Shown here in pieces: positions 52,451-60,308 of a stretch of 64,000 nt of DNA. The stretch's first letter is position 1. Each line of letters begins with the position of its first letter. The DNA is from Bin5 sp965232575 (GTDB taxonomy: Bacteria; Chloroflexota; Anaerolineae; Caldilineales; Caldilineaceae). A program made the translations under genes and the position numbers. Under the pieces are notes generated by a model, which searched no databases, was not told the origin of the DNA, and was given only the letters and a program-made list of their open reading frames with translations. The stretch covers positions 62,001-126,000 of the forward strand of contig CBDDPZ010000008.1 in the NCBI GenBank assembly GCA_965232575.1, given 5' to 3'.

Positions 52451-52498
52451 TATACTCCCACTCGCTATTAACGTTTAGGTCCCTAAACGTTAATAGCG
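52451..52498 (+). promoter_or_regulatory. Fic promoter and perfect palindromic operator
   Basis: A -10 TATACT (52451-52456) is followed 6 bp later by CGCTATTAACGTTTAGG (52463-52479), two bases, and its exact inverse complement (52482-52498). The half-site ACGTTAATA repeats once more at about 52514. The -35 is not clear. The palindrome lies at the expected start of transcription and is well placed for autorepression. Confidence 0.7.
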
Positions 52499-52540
52499 AA
52501 TTCCGTTATGCAAAAAACGTTAATAAGGGGTTTGGCCACT

Positions 52541-53704
52541 ATGCGGCGAGGCGAAATCGGCGCCTACGAAGTTACGATTACCGAAAATGAACAGGTACGC
52601 GCTTTTGTCCCGCTTCCGCTGCCGCCACAGCCGCCGCTGGACCTAAACGGAAAGCTACAACAGACGCTTGAAGCAGCGCTGTTGGCCTTGGGTCGTCTCG
52701 ACGGCGTCACTACTCTCCTTCCGGACCAGACACTATTTCTCTATACATACGTGCGCAAGGAGGCCGTGCTTTCCTCTCAGATTGAAGGAACACAGTCATC
52801 GCTTTCCGACCTCCTGCTTTTTGAGTTGGAGGAGGCGCCCGGCGTTCCGCTGGATGATGTGGTCGAAGTCTCGAACTACGTAGCCGCGCTCGAGCATGGT
52901 CTACGCCGCCTGAGGGATGGTTTCCCGATGTCCAACCGCCTGCTGCGCGAGATCCACGGCGTGTTGCTGTCACGCGGTCGAGGCAGCGACAAGACGCCCG
53001 GCGAGTTCCGCCGTTCGCAGAACTGGATTGGCGGCTCACACCCTGGCAACGCTGACTTTGTGCCGCCGCCGCATCGCCAAGTGCCCGACTGCATGGCCGA
53101 ACTGGAACGCTTCCTGCACGCCAGAGAGGACGGGCTGCCTCTGCTGCTGCGAGCTGGCCTTGCACACGTACAGTTTGAGACGATTCACCCCTTTCTTGAC
53201 GGCAACGGGCGCGTCGGCAGACTGCTGGTGACATTGCTGCTGTGCCAGGCCGGCGTGCTGCGCGAGCCACTCCTCTATCTGAGCCTCTATTTGAAGCAAC
53301 ACAGGGAGAAATACTACGATCTACTCAACTATGTGCGCCACAGCGGTGACTGGGAGGAATGGCTCACTTTTTTCCTTGAAGGCGTGCAGGTGACTGCCGC
53401 CGGCGCTGTCGATGCTGCCCAACAGATCGGCCAGATGTTTCAGGAAAGCCACAACCGTATTGAAAGGACCGGACGCCGAGCCGGCTCGGCTGTGCGCGTG
53501 CATGAGGCGCTGAAGGCCCGTCCGGTCCTGCACTTGTCCGAAGTTTGCAGCCGTACGACGCTTTCCTTCCCCACCGCGACAAGGGCGATGGAGTTACTTA
53601 TCGAGCAGGGAATTGCGCGTGAGATCACGGGAAAACGTCGTGACCGGTTGTTCGTGTACGACCGGTATCTTGCCATCCTGGATGAAGGGACAGAGCCGGT
53701 GTAG
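52541..53704 (+). CDS. Fic family AMP-transferase with winged-helix C-terminus
   Basis: About 387 residues from ATG at 52541, with AAGGGG ten bases upstream; an earlier ATG at 52508 adds 11 residues and lies inside the operator region. The catalytic Fic motif HPFLDGNGRVGR is complete (near residue 216). The inhibitory helix is N-terminal, SSQIEG (S-x-x-x-E-G, near 78), so this is a class II Fic with an intramolecular lock. Residues about 325-387 look like a winged helix (LSEVCSRTTLSFPTATRAMELLIEQGI) that could bind the palindromic operator. Fic enzymes transfer AMP to a hydroxyl of a target protein. The target is unknown and no antitoxin gene is seen. Confidence 0.9.
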   Translation: MRRGEIGAYEVTITENEQVRAFVPLPLPPQPPLDLNGKLQQTLEAALLALGRLDGVTTLLPDQTLFLYTYVRKEAVLSSQIEGTQSSLSDLLLFELEEAPGVPLDDVVEVSNYVAALEHGLRRLRDGFPMSNRLLREIHGVLLSRGRGSDKTPGEFRRSQNWIGGSHPGNADFVPPPHRQVPDCMAELERFLHAREDGLPLLLRAGLAHVQFETIHPFLDGNGRVGRLLVTLLLCQAGVLREPLLYLSLYLKQHREKYYDLLNYVRHSGDWEEWLTFFLEGVQVTAAGAVDAAQQIGQMFQESHNRIERTGRRAGSAVRVHEALKARPVLHLSEVCSRTTLSFPTATRAMELLIEQGIAREITGKRRDRLFVYDRYLAILDEGTEPV

Positions 53705-54044
53705 AGTCGGGGCGGGACGACCCTACGCCATATCCACACTTCGGTGGACTGTTCCAACCAACTGGAATCCCAGCCAGTTGAAGCCCCAGCTAGAAAAACC
53801 CGACAACGAGGCTGACATTTCGCGTCGGTCTACTTACAGAACCCCGCTACCCCGGCCCTCTGGACGCTGATTGACACGATATTCAACCCGTGTTATCTTC
53901 TCCCGCAGTGCCCCATCTTGTTTCAGGCAGGTCCTCACAGCCGACTGCAACCGCAACTGGTTGCCCGGCGCAAGTTCTTCGGAAAATCTGCCAGTGACTG
54001 TTCGTTCTACGTTTCCATTTCACCATGCAAAGGAGCGACGCAAA
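53705..54044. other. Intergenic stretch with two small hairpins and a promoter
   Basis: No gene. Two small hairpins follow fic: TCCAC-6-GTGGA (53733-53748) and CAACTGG-8-CCAGTTG (53759-53780), with no T run. A promoter for the next ABC set is at 53871-53899. Confidence 0.5.
53871..53899 (+). promoter_or_regulatory. Promoter of the second ABC set
   Basis: TTGACA (53871-53876), 17-bp spacer, TATCTT (53894-53899). The -35 is perfect and the spacing ideal. Transcription would start near 53906, leaving a leader of about 140 nt. Confidence 0.65.
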
Positions 54045-55430
54045 ATGACACAACGCGCAATGAGCCGACGTGACTTCATGCACGTGGCAACCGCAACATC
54101 TGTCGGCGCCCTGATCGCCGCCTGCGCGCCTGCTGCCGCGCCGTCGGCGGGAGACGACGGAGGAGGCGCACCGGCGATGGAAGAGGTGACCATCGAGTTC
54201 TGGGTGAACCAGCCGATGGCCCGCAGTGAAGGGCTGTGGGATACGTTGATGGCCGAGTACGAAGAGATCAACCCCGGCGTCACCGTATCCTCGCTGATCA
54301 TCCCGCACCGCGATTACGAGCCGAAGGTGCTCACCGGTTTGGCCGGCGGCACGGTCGGCGACCTGCTGGACGTCCATCCCATGCACAACGCCACGATGGC
54401 GATGCGCGGCGCGCTGATGCCGCTGGATGAGCTGATGCCCACGCTCGGCGTCGGCGAAGACGAGATGACCAAAGCCTGGGACTACAACGTTTGGCGCGGA
54501 AAGCGCTGGGCGATTCCCCGCTCCGACAACCCGACGATCATGCTCTACAACCGCAGCATGGTCGCCGAGGCCGGCATGGACGACCCGGCCGAACTGTGGG
54601 CGGAAGGCAAGTGGGACATCGAAGCCTTCGATAACACCATGGATGCCGTCAGCGGCGGCGAGGGCGAAGATCGCGTTTACGGCTGCGCCCTGCCCGGCGG
54701 CGGCACGATCCGCATGCAGTGCGTCTGGATCTGGGGCAACGACGCCACGGTGTGGAATGAGGACGAGACCGCGTCTGCCTTCAACAGCCCGAAGGCGATC
54801 GAGGCGTGGGAGTACATGACCGGCGCCGTGGCCAGAGGCTGGGCGCCTACCCCCGCCGAGAGCAACATCCCCGGCGGCTGGGTGGCGATGATGGGACAGC
54901 GGCGTCTGTGCATGCAGTGGCCGGGCGCGCAGTTCGTCCTCGGCGGCCAGGCGCAGTTCATCCCCGAGGACGTCATGTCGGAGATGCAACTGGTGCCGCT
55001 GAACACGCTGTGGAACGGCAACCGCGAAGTGCGCAACGCCACCAACTCCCACGGCATCTACCTGCAGACCGACCATGTGGACGAGTCGTGGGCGATGTGC
55101 CAGTACCTGATTTCGGACGACGCCCAGTTCCGCATCATTCGCGAGCGCTGGACTTCGCCGATGGTCAAGCGGCATGCGGAGAGCGAAGCATGGCTGGGCA
55201 GCCTCGAGCCGAGCCTGGAGACGGCGGAGATGTGGGAAGACTCCTTCAACAACATCCGCGCCTTCTCGCACCTGCCGCGTCAGCAGGAGATGGACAACCT
55301 GATCCAGGCGGCCAAGGACCGGATTATCCTCGGTGATGCCACGGCCCAGGAGGCGATGGACGCTGTCGCCGCCGAAGTCGACGCCATCATCGCCGAAGTG
55401 GAAGTAGAGATCCAGGAAGCCGGACTGTAG
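54045..55430 (+). CDS. ABC importer solute-binding lipoprotein, set 2
   Basis: 461 residues from ATG with AAAGGAG nine bases upstream; an earlier frame opening adds 58 residues and starts inside the promoter. It has a Tat motif SRRDFMHV and lipobox IAAC. The family 1 pattern includes ITIEFWVNQPMARSEGLW-like VTIEFWVNQPMA, ISSYSEE-type YEEINPGVTVSSLIIPH, and IMLYNRSMVAEAGMDDPAELW. It differs clearly from the set 1 protein in sequence and probably ligand. The end is an acidic Ala/Glu/Val-rich helix. A strong hairpin follows the stop. Confidence 0.9.
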   Translation: MTQRAMSRRDFMHVATATSVGALIAACAPAAAPSAGDDGGGAPAMEEVTIEFWVNQPMARSEGLWDTLMAEYEEINPGVTVSSLIIPHRDYEPKVLTGLAGGTVGDLLDVHPMHNATMAMRGALMPLDELMPTLGVGEDEMTKAWDYNVWRGKRWAIPRSDNPTIMLYNRSMVAEAGMDDPAELWAEGKWDIEAFDNTMDAVSGGEGEDRVYGCALPGGGTIRMQCVWIWGNDATVWNEDETASAFNSPKAIEAWEYMTGAVARGWAPTPAESNIPGGWVAMMGQRRLCMQWPGAQFVLGGQAQFIPEDVMSEMQLVPLNTLWNGNREVRNATNSHGIYLQTDHVDESWAMCQYLISDDAQFRIIRERWTSPMVKRHAESEAWLGSLEPSLETAEMWEDSFNNIRAFSHLPRQQEMDNLIQAAKDRIILGDATAQEAMDAVAAEVDAIIAEVEVEIQEAGL

Positions 55431-55432
55431 AC

Positions 55433-55483
55433 AGTGATCAGTGGATAGTGGTCAGTGGTTTCTGCTAACCACTGACCACTATC
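55433..55483 (+). repeat. Heptad repeat with 17-bp perfect hairpin, set 2
   Basis: Four 7-base units of the form AGTGNNN run from 55433. The last part, GATAGTGGTCAGTGGTT (55444-55460), pairs perfectly with 55467-55483 around a 6-base loop. It lies 2 bp after the binding-protein stop. The stem is too long to be chance and could stabilise the 3' end of the binding-protein mRNA. Confidence 0.75.
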
Positions 55484-55508
55484 TCTCCTTCAATGCGGGG
55501 AGTGGCTC

Positions 55509-56459
55509 ATGGCAGACGCCGTGCCGCTGGGGGCAAGCAGCCCTGTTCAGACCCAAAAACCGAGATGGTCGCGCAAAGTCAAAGCGGACAATATCGCCGG
55601 CTATCTGTTTCTCGCGCCATGGATTATCGGATTCCTGGCATTTATTGTCGGCCCTATGCTGGCCTCCGGCTACCTGTCGCTTACCAAGTACTCCGGCTTC
55701 GGTGACGCGAAATGGGTCGGTTTCCAGAATTACGACAAGATCTTTCAGGACGATCTCTTCTACACCTCGCTGTACAATACCACTTACTTCGCCTTTCTCG
55801 GCGTGCCCGCCCAGCTTCTCGTGGCGCTCTGCCTGGCTGTGCTGCTCAACATGAAGGTGCGCTACGTCAACGTCTTTCGCACCGTATACTACATTCCGAC
55901 GGTTACGCCGGCGGTCGCCAACGTCTTCCTGTGGGTCTGGATCTTCAACTTCGACTTCGGCCTGATCAACTCACTGCTGCGCCTGGTCGGGATCTCGCCG
56001 GTCAACTGGCTGTGGGACCCACAGATCGTCAAGCCGGCGCTGATTCTGATGAGCCTGTGGTCGGTGGGGCAGCAGATGGTGATCTTTCTGGCTGCGCTGC
56101 AGGGCGTGTCCGAAGAGCTTCTGGAGGCGGCATCGATCGACGGCGCCAGCAACTTCCGCCGCTTTATCAGAATTACGGTCCCGCTGATCAGCCCGGTCAT
56201 CTTTCTCAACCTCATTATCGGCATCATCAACTTGTTTCAGACCTTCACCGTCGCATTTATCGCCACCAAAGGCGGGCCGATCAACTCCTCTCTCTTCTAC
56301 GTGCTCTACATCTATCGCAAAGGGTTCGAAAGCTTTTCGATGGGCTATGCCTCGGGACTGGCCTGGATCCTGTTCATGATTATCCTGGTGATCACCGCCA
56401 TCCAGTTCTATTTTGCGCAGAATTGGGTCTATTATGAGAGCGGCGGCGCGCCGAGCTAG
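55509..56459 (+). CDS. ABC importer permease, MalF-type, set 2
   Basis: 316 residues; GGGGAG lies 6 bases before the ATG. Six helices; the first reads LFLAPWIIGFLAFIVGPM. The EAA loop is GVSEELLEAASIDGASNFRRFIRITVPLISPVI. It forms the pore with the gene 77 bp downstream. No ATPase gene is adjacent in this set either. Confidence 0.92.
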   Translation: MADAVPLGASSPVQTQKPRWSRKVKADNIAGYLFLAPWIIGFLAFIVGPMLASGYLSLTKYSGFGDAKWVGFQNYDKIFQDDLFYTSLYNTTYFAFLGVPAQLLVALCLAVLLNMKVRYVNVFRTVYYIPTVTPAVANVFLWVWIFNFDFGLINSLLRLVGISPVNWLWDPQIVKPALILMSLWSVGQQMVIFLAALQGVSEELLEAASIDGASNFRRFIRITVPLISPVIFLNLIIGIINLFQTFTVAFIATKGGPINSSLFYVLYIYRKGFESFSMGYASGLAWILFMIILVITAIQFYFAQNWVYYESGGAPS

Positions 56460-56472
56460 AACCCCATTGGTC

Positions 56473-56500
56473 AGTGGCAGGCGGTCAGTTGTGATCACGG
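56473..56500 (+). repeat. Heptad repeat between the set 2 permeases
   Basis: Units AGTGGCA and GGCGGTC, with two further related units, run from 56473 to 56500. It lies 13 bp after the MalF-type stop and belongs to the same family as those at 43900 and 47347. Confidence 0.45.
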
Positions 56501-56536
56501 GCCACGGTTCATAGGCCGCTTCTTTGGAGGAATGCA

Positions 56537-57391
56537 TTGGTAGATAGAGAAGAAAAGTATATCGGATCGATTTCCGGGAAGATAGCGGCGTATATTCTGC
56601 TGGCAATGGGGGCGGTGATCTCATTGATGCCGCTCTACTGGCTGGTTATGACGTCGTTGCGGCCGGCGGGAGCCGAGTTCACCTACCCGCCCGAATGGAT
56701 CCCCTCTTCCTTTCACCCTGAAAACTATACGATTGCCTGGAATCGCGCGCCCTTCTGGATCTTCACGTTCAACAGCATTCTGGTCACTTTTCTGGCCACG
56801 CTAGGCACCCTCCTCACCGCCTCGATGGCGGCCTACGCCTTCGCCCGCGTCCCCTTCTATGGGCGAAACGTCTGGTTCGGGCTCACGCTTTCGACGATGA
56901 TGCTGCCGTGGGCTGTCACGCTGATCCCGCGCTTCCTGCTGTTCAAGTATATGCAACTGTTTGATTCGCTGTGGCCGCTTTTTCTGCCGTTCTGGTTCGG
57001 AGGCGGGGGCTTCTATATCTTCCTCATCCGGCAGTTCATTATGACGCTGCCGGTCGAGATGGAGGAGGCGGCCGTTGTGGACGGCGCTTCGCGTCTGCGC
57101 ATCTATTTCATGATTACGATGCCGCTCACCAAGCCGGCGATCGCGGCTGTAGGCGTTTTTTCCTTTATCCACCATTGGAACGACTTTATATCGCCGCTGA
57201 TCTATACCAATCGGGAAGAGACGCGCACGTTGGCGTTGGGACTGCGCTACTTCGGCGACGAGCAGTTCACCGAATTCCGGCTCATCATGGCCGTAGCCAC
57301 GCTGATGCTTGTCCCCGTCCTCGTGGTCTTTTTTACCGCTAACAAATATTTCGTCTCCGGCGTCGCCCTCTCCGGCCTGGCCGGTCGCTAG
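56537..57391 (+). CDS. ABC importer permease, MalG-type, set 2
   Basis: 284 residues from a TTG start with TTGGAGG six bases upstream; the nearby ATG at 56532 is out of frame. The N-terminus VDREEKYIGSISGKIAAYILL leads into six helices. The EAA loop is LPVEMEEAAVVDGASRLRIYFMITMPLTKPAIAAVG; the end is VSGVALSGLAGR. It pairs with the MalF-type protein. The first PhyH gene begins 95 bp downstream. Confidence 0.9.
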   Translation: MVDREEKYIGSISGKIAAYILLAMGAVISLMPLYWLVMTSLRPAGAEFTYPPEWIPSSFHPENYTIAWNRAPFWIFTFNSILVTFLATLGTLLTASMAAYAFARVPFYGRNVWFGLTLSTMMLPWAVTLIPRFLLFKYMQLFDSLWPLFLPFWFGGGGFYIFLIRQFIMTLPVEMEEAAVVDGASRLRIYFMITMPLTKPAIAAVGVFSFIHHWNDFISPLIYTNREETRTLALGLRYFGDEQFTEFRLIMAVATLMLVPVLVVFFTANKYFVSGVALSGLAGR

Positions 57392-57486
57392 GACCGGCTC
57401 CTGGCGCCAGGTTTCCGATTCCCCGTGCCGCCGGCGGCAGCAGAACTACCAATACCGACAAACGAAAGATTTCTGGAGTACATACC

Positions 57487-58290
57487 ATGCAGAGTGCAAA
57501 CGGAAACGAGGCGCCGGCACAACGCAAGGCGCTGACCGAAGAACAGATCAACCGCTTCTGGATCGACGGCTACCTGACGATCGGCAAGATTCTGGAGGAT
57601 GACGAGATCGAGCTGCTGCGCCGGGAATATGATCACGAATTTGCACTGGCGCGCAGCGGCCGCAATCCCAGATTCCGCAACCTGTCGATCGAAGATACCG
57701 ACGACGTGGAGGCCAAGAACAAGGCCGAGTCGCAGATGCTCCAGATCATGCAGATGTGCGAATACAACATTCACTTTCGCCGCCTGCTCTATGACGACCG
57801 CATCCTCGATATGGTGGAGGACCTGATCGGGCCCAACATTCAACTTTTCCATGACCAGGCGCTGTTCAAGCCGGCCCACCACGGCGGCCCTGTGCACTGG
57901 CACCAGGACAACGCCTACTGGAAATGCAGCCCGCCCAACCTGGTCAGCTGCTGGCTGACGCTGGACGACGTCGACATTCACAACGGCGCGATGCAGTTCA
58001 TCCCCGGCTCCCACTTCCACTCGGTTGAGCATGAAGACTCCACCGACGACAGCGTTCTCCTCGACTACGGCGACAACGTTGACCAGTCCAAGGCTGCGGT
58101 CATCGCCCTGCCCGCCGGCGGCGTAACACTGCATCACTGCCAGACCCTGCACTACACTGCGCCAAACGTCACCGACAACCAACGCCGCGCCTTCGCCATC
58201 CACTTCATGACGCCGGGCACCAAGTCGCTGCGCGAGATGCAGTATCTGGAGGTGTCGTTCGAGCGGCCGGTGTTGAGGATGCGTGTGTGA
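57487..58290 (+). CDS. PhyH family Fe(II)/2-oxoglutarate dioxygenase, copy 1
   Basis: 267 residues, ATG with GGAG eight bases upstream. The double-stranded beta-helix ligands are visible: the first pair in HWHQDNAYW (H139, D141, numbered from the ATG) and a later His in VTLHHCQTLHY (near 216-222), with an Arg in RRAFAIHFM for 2-oxoglutarate. The family hydroxylates small acids, amines or sugars. Two further copies follow, all of similar length, about 70-75 percent identical by eye. The first of three tandem copies downstream of set 2; they probably act in order on its ligand. Confidence 0.9.
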   Translation: MQSANGNEAPAQRKALTEEQINRFWIDGYLTIGKILEDDEIELLRREYDHEFALARSGRNPRFRNLSIEDTDDVEAKNKAESQMLQIMQMCEYNIHFRRLLYDDRILDMVEDLIGPNIQLFHDQALFKPAHHGGPVHWHQDNAYWKCSPPNLVSCWLTLDDVDIHNGAMQFIPGSHFHSVEHEDSTDDSVLLDYGDNVDQSKAAVIALPAGGVTLHHCQTLHYTAPNVTDNQRRAFAIHFMTPGTKSLREMQYLEVSFERPVLRMRV

Positions 58291-58294
58291 GGTA

Positions 58295-58339
58295 AGTTTT
58301 CAGTAGGCAGTTTTTGGTTTTTAGTAACGGCGGGCGGCC
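58295..58339 (+). repeat. 45-bp intergenic repeat A (first copy), heptad type
   Basis: Begins AGTTTTCAGTAGGCAGTTTT and ends GGGCGGCC. It runs in 7-base units (AGTTTTC, AGTAGGC and so on). A second copy at 60143-60187 matches at 42 of 45 positions. It begins 5 bp after the first PhyH stop. Confidence 0.8.
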
Positions 58340-58430
58340 GAGTCTTGGGTAGTAGACAAGTACGCGTGACCTGCGGTTCGGGGCTGCCTGTATTGGCAGC
58401 CGGGCAGGGGCGATTTCTGGAGGACTGGCA

Positions 58431-59231
58431 TTGCAGACCGCAAATGGGAAGACGACGGCGGTAGAGCGCAAGGCGCTGACCGAAGAGCAGGTCAACCGCT
58501 TCTGGATCGAAGGCTACCTGAATATAGGTAAGGTCCTGCTGGATGACGAGATCGAGTTGCTGCGGCGCGAGTATGACCGCGAACTCGAAAAGGCCCGCAG
58601 CGGTCAGACCAGGTTTCGCAACCTCTCTATCGACGATACCGATGACCTGGCGGCCAAGAACGAGGCTGAAGCGCAGATGCTTCAAATTGGGCAAATGTGC
58701 GAGAGAAACATCCACTATCGCCGCCTTCTTTACGACGACCGCTTCCTCGATCCTGTCGAGGACCTTGTCGGTCCCAACATCCAGCTCTTCCACGACCAGG
58801 CCCTTTTCAAACCGGCCCATCACGGAGGCCCCGTCCACTGGCACCAGGACAACGCTTACTGGAAGTGCAGCCCGCCCAATCTCGTGAGTTGCTGGCTCAC
58901 GCTCGACGACGTCGACATAAATAACGGCGCCATGCAGTTTATCCCCGGCTCCCACTTCAGTTCCGTGGAGCACGAACAGGCTGTCGACACAAACGCCCTC
59001 CTCGACTTGGGGGACCAGGTGGATGAATCGAAGGCCGTCGCCGTTGCACTCCCCGCCGGCGGAGCGACTCTGCACCACTGCCAGACGCTGCACTACACCG
59101 CGCCCAACGTCACCGACCGCCAGCGCCGCGCCTTTGTCATGCACTTGATGATAACCGGCACCAAGTCACTGCGTGACAGTGCCTACCTGGACGTTTGCTT
59201 TGCTCGCCCTGTGCTGCGCATGCGCGTCTAG
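58431..59231 (+). CDS. PhyH family dioxygenase, copy 2
   Basis: 266 residues from a TTG start with TGGAGG seven bases upstream. It keeps all ligands: HWHQDNAYW and LHHCQTLHY. It differs from copy 1 mainly in the N-terminal 50 residues and in the last 15 (SLRDSAYLDVCFARPV), where copies 1 and 3 agree. The repeat that follows copies 1 and 3 does not follow this copy. Confidence 0.9.
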   Translation: MQTANGKTTAVERKALTEEQVNRFWIEGYLNIGKVLLDDEIELLRREYDRELEKARSGQTRFRNLSIDDTDDLAAKNEAEAQMLQIGQMCERNIHYRRLLYDDRFLDPVEDLVGPNIQLFHDQALFKPAHHGGPVHWHQDNAYWKCSPPNLVSCWLTLDDVDINNGAMQFIPGSHFSSVEHEQAVDTNALLDLGDQVDESKAVAVALPAGGATLHHCQTLHYTAPNVTDRQRRAFVMHLMITGTKSLRDSAYLDVCFARPVLRMRV

Positions 59232-59367
59232 CCCGCAGCAACCGGCTCCTGAAAGCTTGTTCCCGTTATTCAGTTTCTATCAGCCAGTCCCCCTGGGGCA
59301 GTTCCTCGCCATTTGGAAACATCGCTCACATTCTTGGACATACCGAGAACTGAAAGGTCTTCAAGTC

Positions 59368-60138
59368 ATGCAGTCTACAAACGGAAACAGCGAGCCGGCC
59401 CGACGCAAGGCGCTCAGCGAAGAGCAGATCAACAGCTTCTGGACGAACGGTTATCTGAAGGTGGGCAAGATCCTGGAAGATGACGAAGTCGAACTGCTGC
59501 GCCGCGAATATGACAGGGAATTCGAACGTGCGCGCAGCGGCCTCCATCCCAGGTTCCGAAGTCATGATATCGGGGAAACCAAGTTTCTCCAGATCATGCA
59601 GATGTGCGAATACAATATCCATTTTCGCCGCCTGCTGTATAACGATCGCATTCTGGACTTGATCGAAGATCTGATCGGGCCGAACATCCAGCTTTTCCAC
59701 GACCAGGCGCTGTTCAAGCCTGCCCGCCACGGCGGCCCCGCGCACTGGCACCAGGACAACGCCTACTGGCGCTGCTCCCCGCCCAACCTGGTGAGTTGCT
59801 GGCTGACGCTGGACGACGTCGACGTCCACAACGGCGCGATGCAGTTTCTGCCGGGCACGCACTTTCGCTCTGCGGAACACGACCGGCTGGCAGAAAACAA
59901 CGCCCTGCTCAAATTGGGGGAAGGTATCGATGAATCGAAAGCGGTCGTAGTGCCGTTGCCGGCGGGCGGAGTGACGCTGCATCACTGCCAGACCTTGCAC
60001 TACACCGCGCCCAACGAGACCGACCGGCAGCGGCGGGCCTTTGCGGTCCATTTCATGACGCCCGGCACGAGGTCGCTGCGCGACATGAAGTATCTGGAGG
60101 TGTCGTTCGAGCAGCCGGTGCTGCGGATGCGGGTCTGA
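59368..60138 (+). CDS. PhyH family dioxygenase, copy 3
   Basis: 256 residues from ATG at 59368; a longer frame adds 65 residues that overlap copy 2. AAAGG lies about 11 bases upstream. All iron ligands are kept (HWHQDNAYW, LHHCQTLHY). About 11 residues are missing after RHPRF-like LHPRFRS, between the helix and the first strand (copies 1 and 2 have LSIEDTDDVEAKN there). This loop often shapes the substrate entrance, so its ligand could differ. The C-terminal 25 residues and 3' repeat match copy 1. Confidence 0.9.
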   Translation: MQSTNGNSEPARRKALSEEQINSFWTNGYLKVGKILEDDEVELLRREYDREFERARSGLHPRFRSHDIGETKFLQIMQMCEYNIHFRRLLYNDRILDLIEDLIGPNIQLFHDQALFKPARHGGPAHWHQDNAYWRCSPPNLVSCWLTLDDVDVHNGAMQFLPGTHFRSAEHDRLAENNALLKLGEGIDESKAVVVPLPAGGVTLHHCQTLHYTAPNETDRQRRAFAVHFMTPGTRSLRDMKYLEVSFEQPVLRMRV

Positions 60139-60142
60139 AGTC

Positions 60143-60187
60143 AGTTTTCAGTAGGCAGTTTTTGGTTTTTAGTGACGTCAGGCGGCC
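60143..60187 (+). repeat. 45-bp intergenic repeat A (second copy)
   Basis: Same sequence as 58295-58339 with three mismatches. It begins 5 bp after the copy 3 PhyH stop, the same spacing as at copy 1. The downstream part differs. Confidence 0.8.
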
Positions 60188-60308
60188 CCGGCTTGGCGTG
60201 GCGGAGGAATAGTGTAATTGCCTGAGTTTCCAGATCCAGTACCGGGAGGGAAGGGTTGGATTGGAAGCAGGGAGACCATTCGAAATCATACAGAGGAGGA
60301 GTAACACA

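Noticed and set aside
53883..55271. Open frame opposite the set 2 binding-protein gene
   Set aside because: It covers the promoter and the signal-peptide region; no family features.
55433..55483. CRISPR array at the heptad repeats
   Set aside because: Units are 7 bases with no spacer of 26-40 bases and no cas gene; not a CRISPR.
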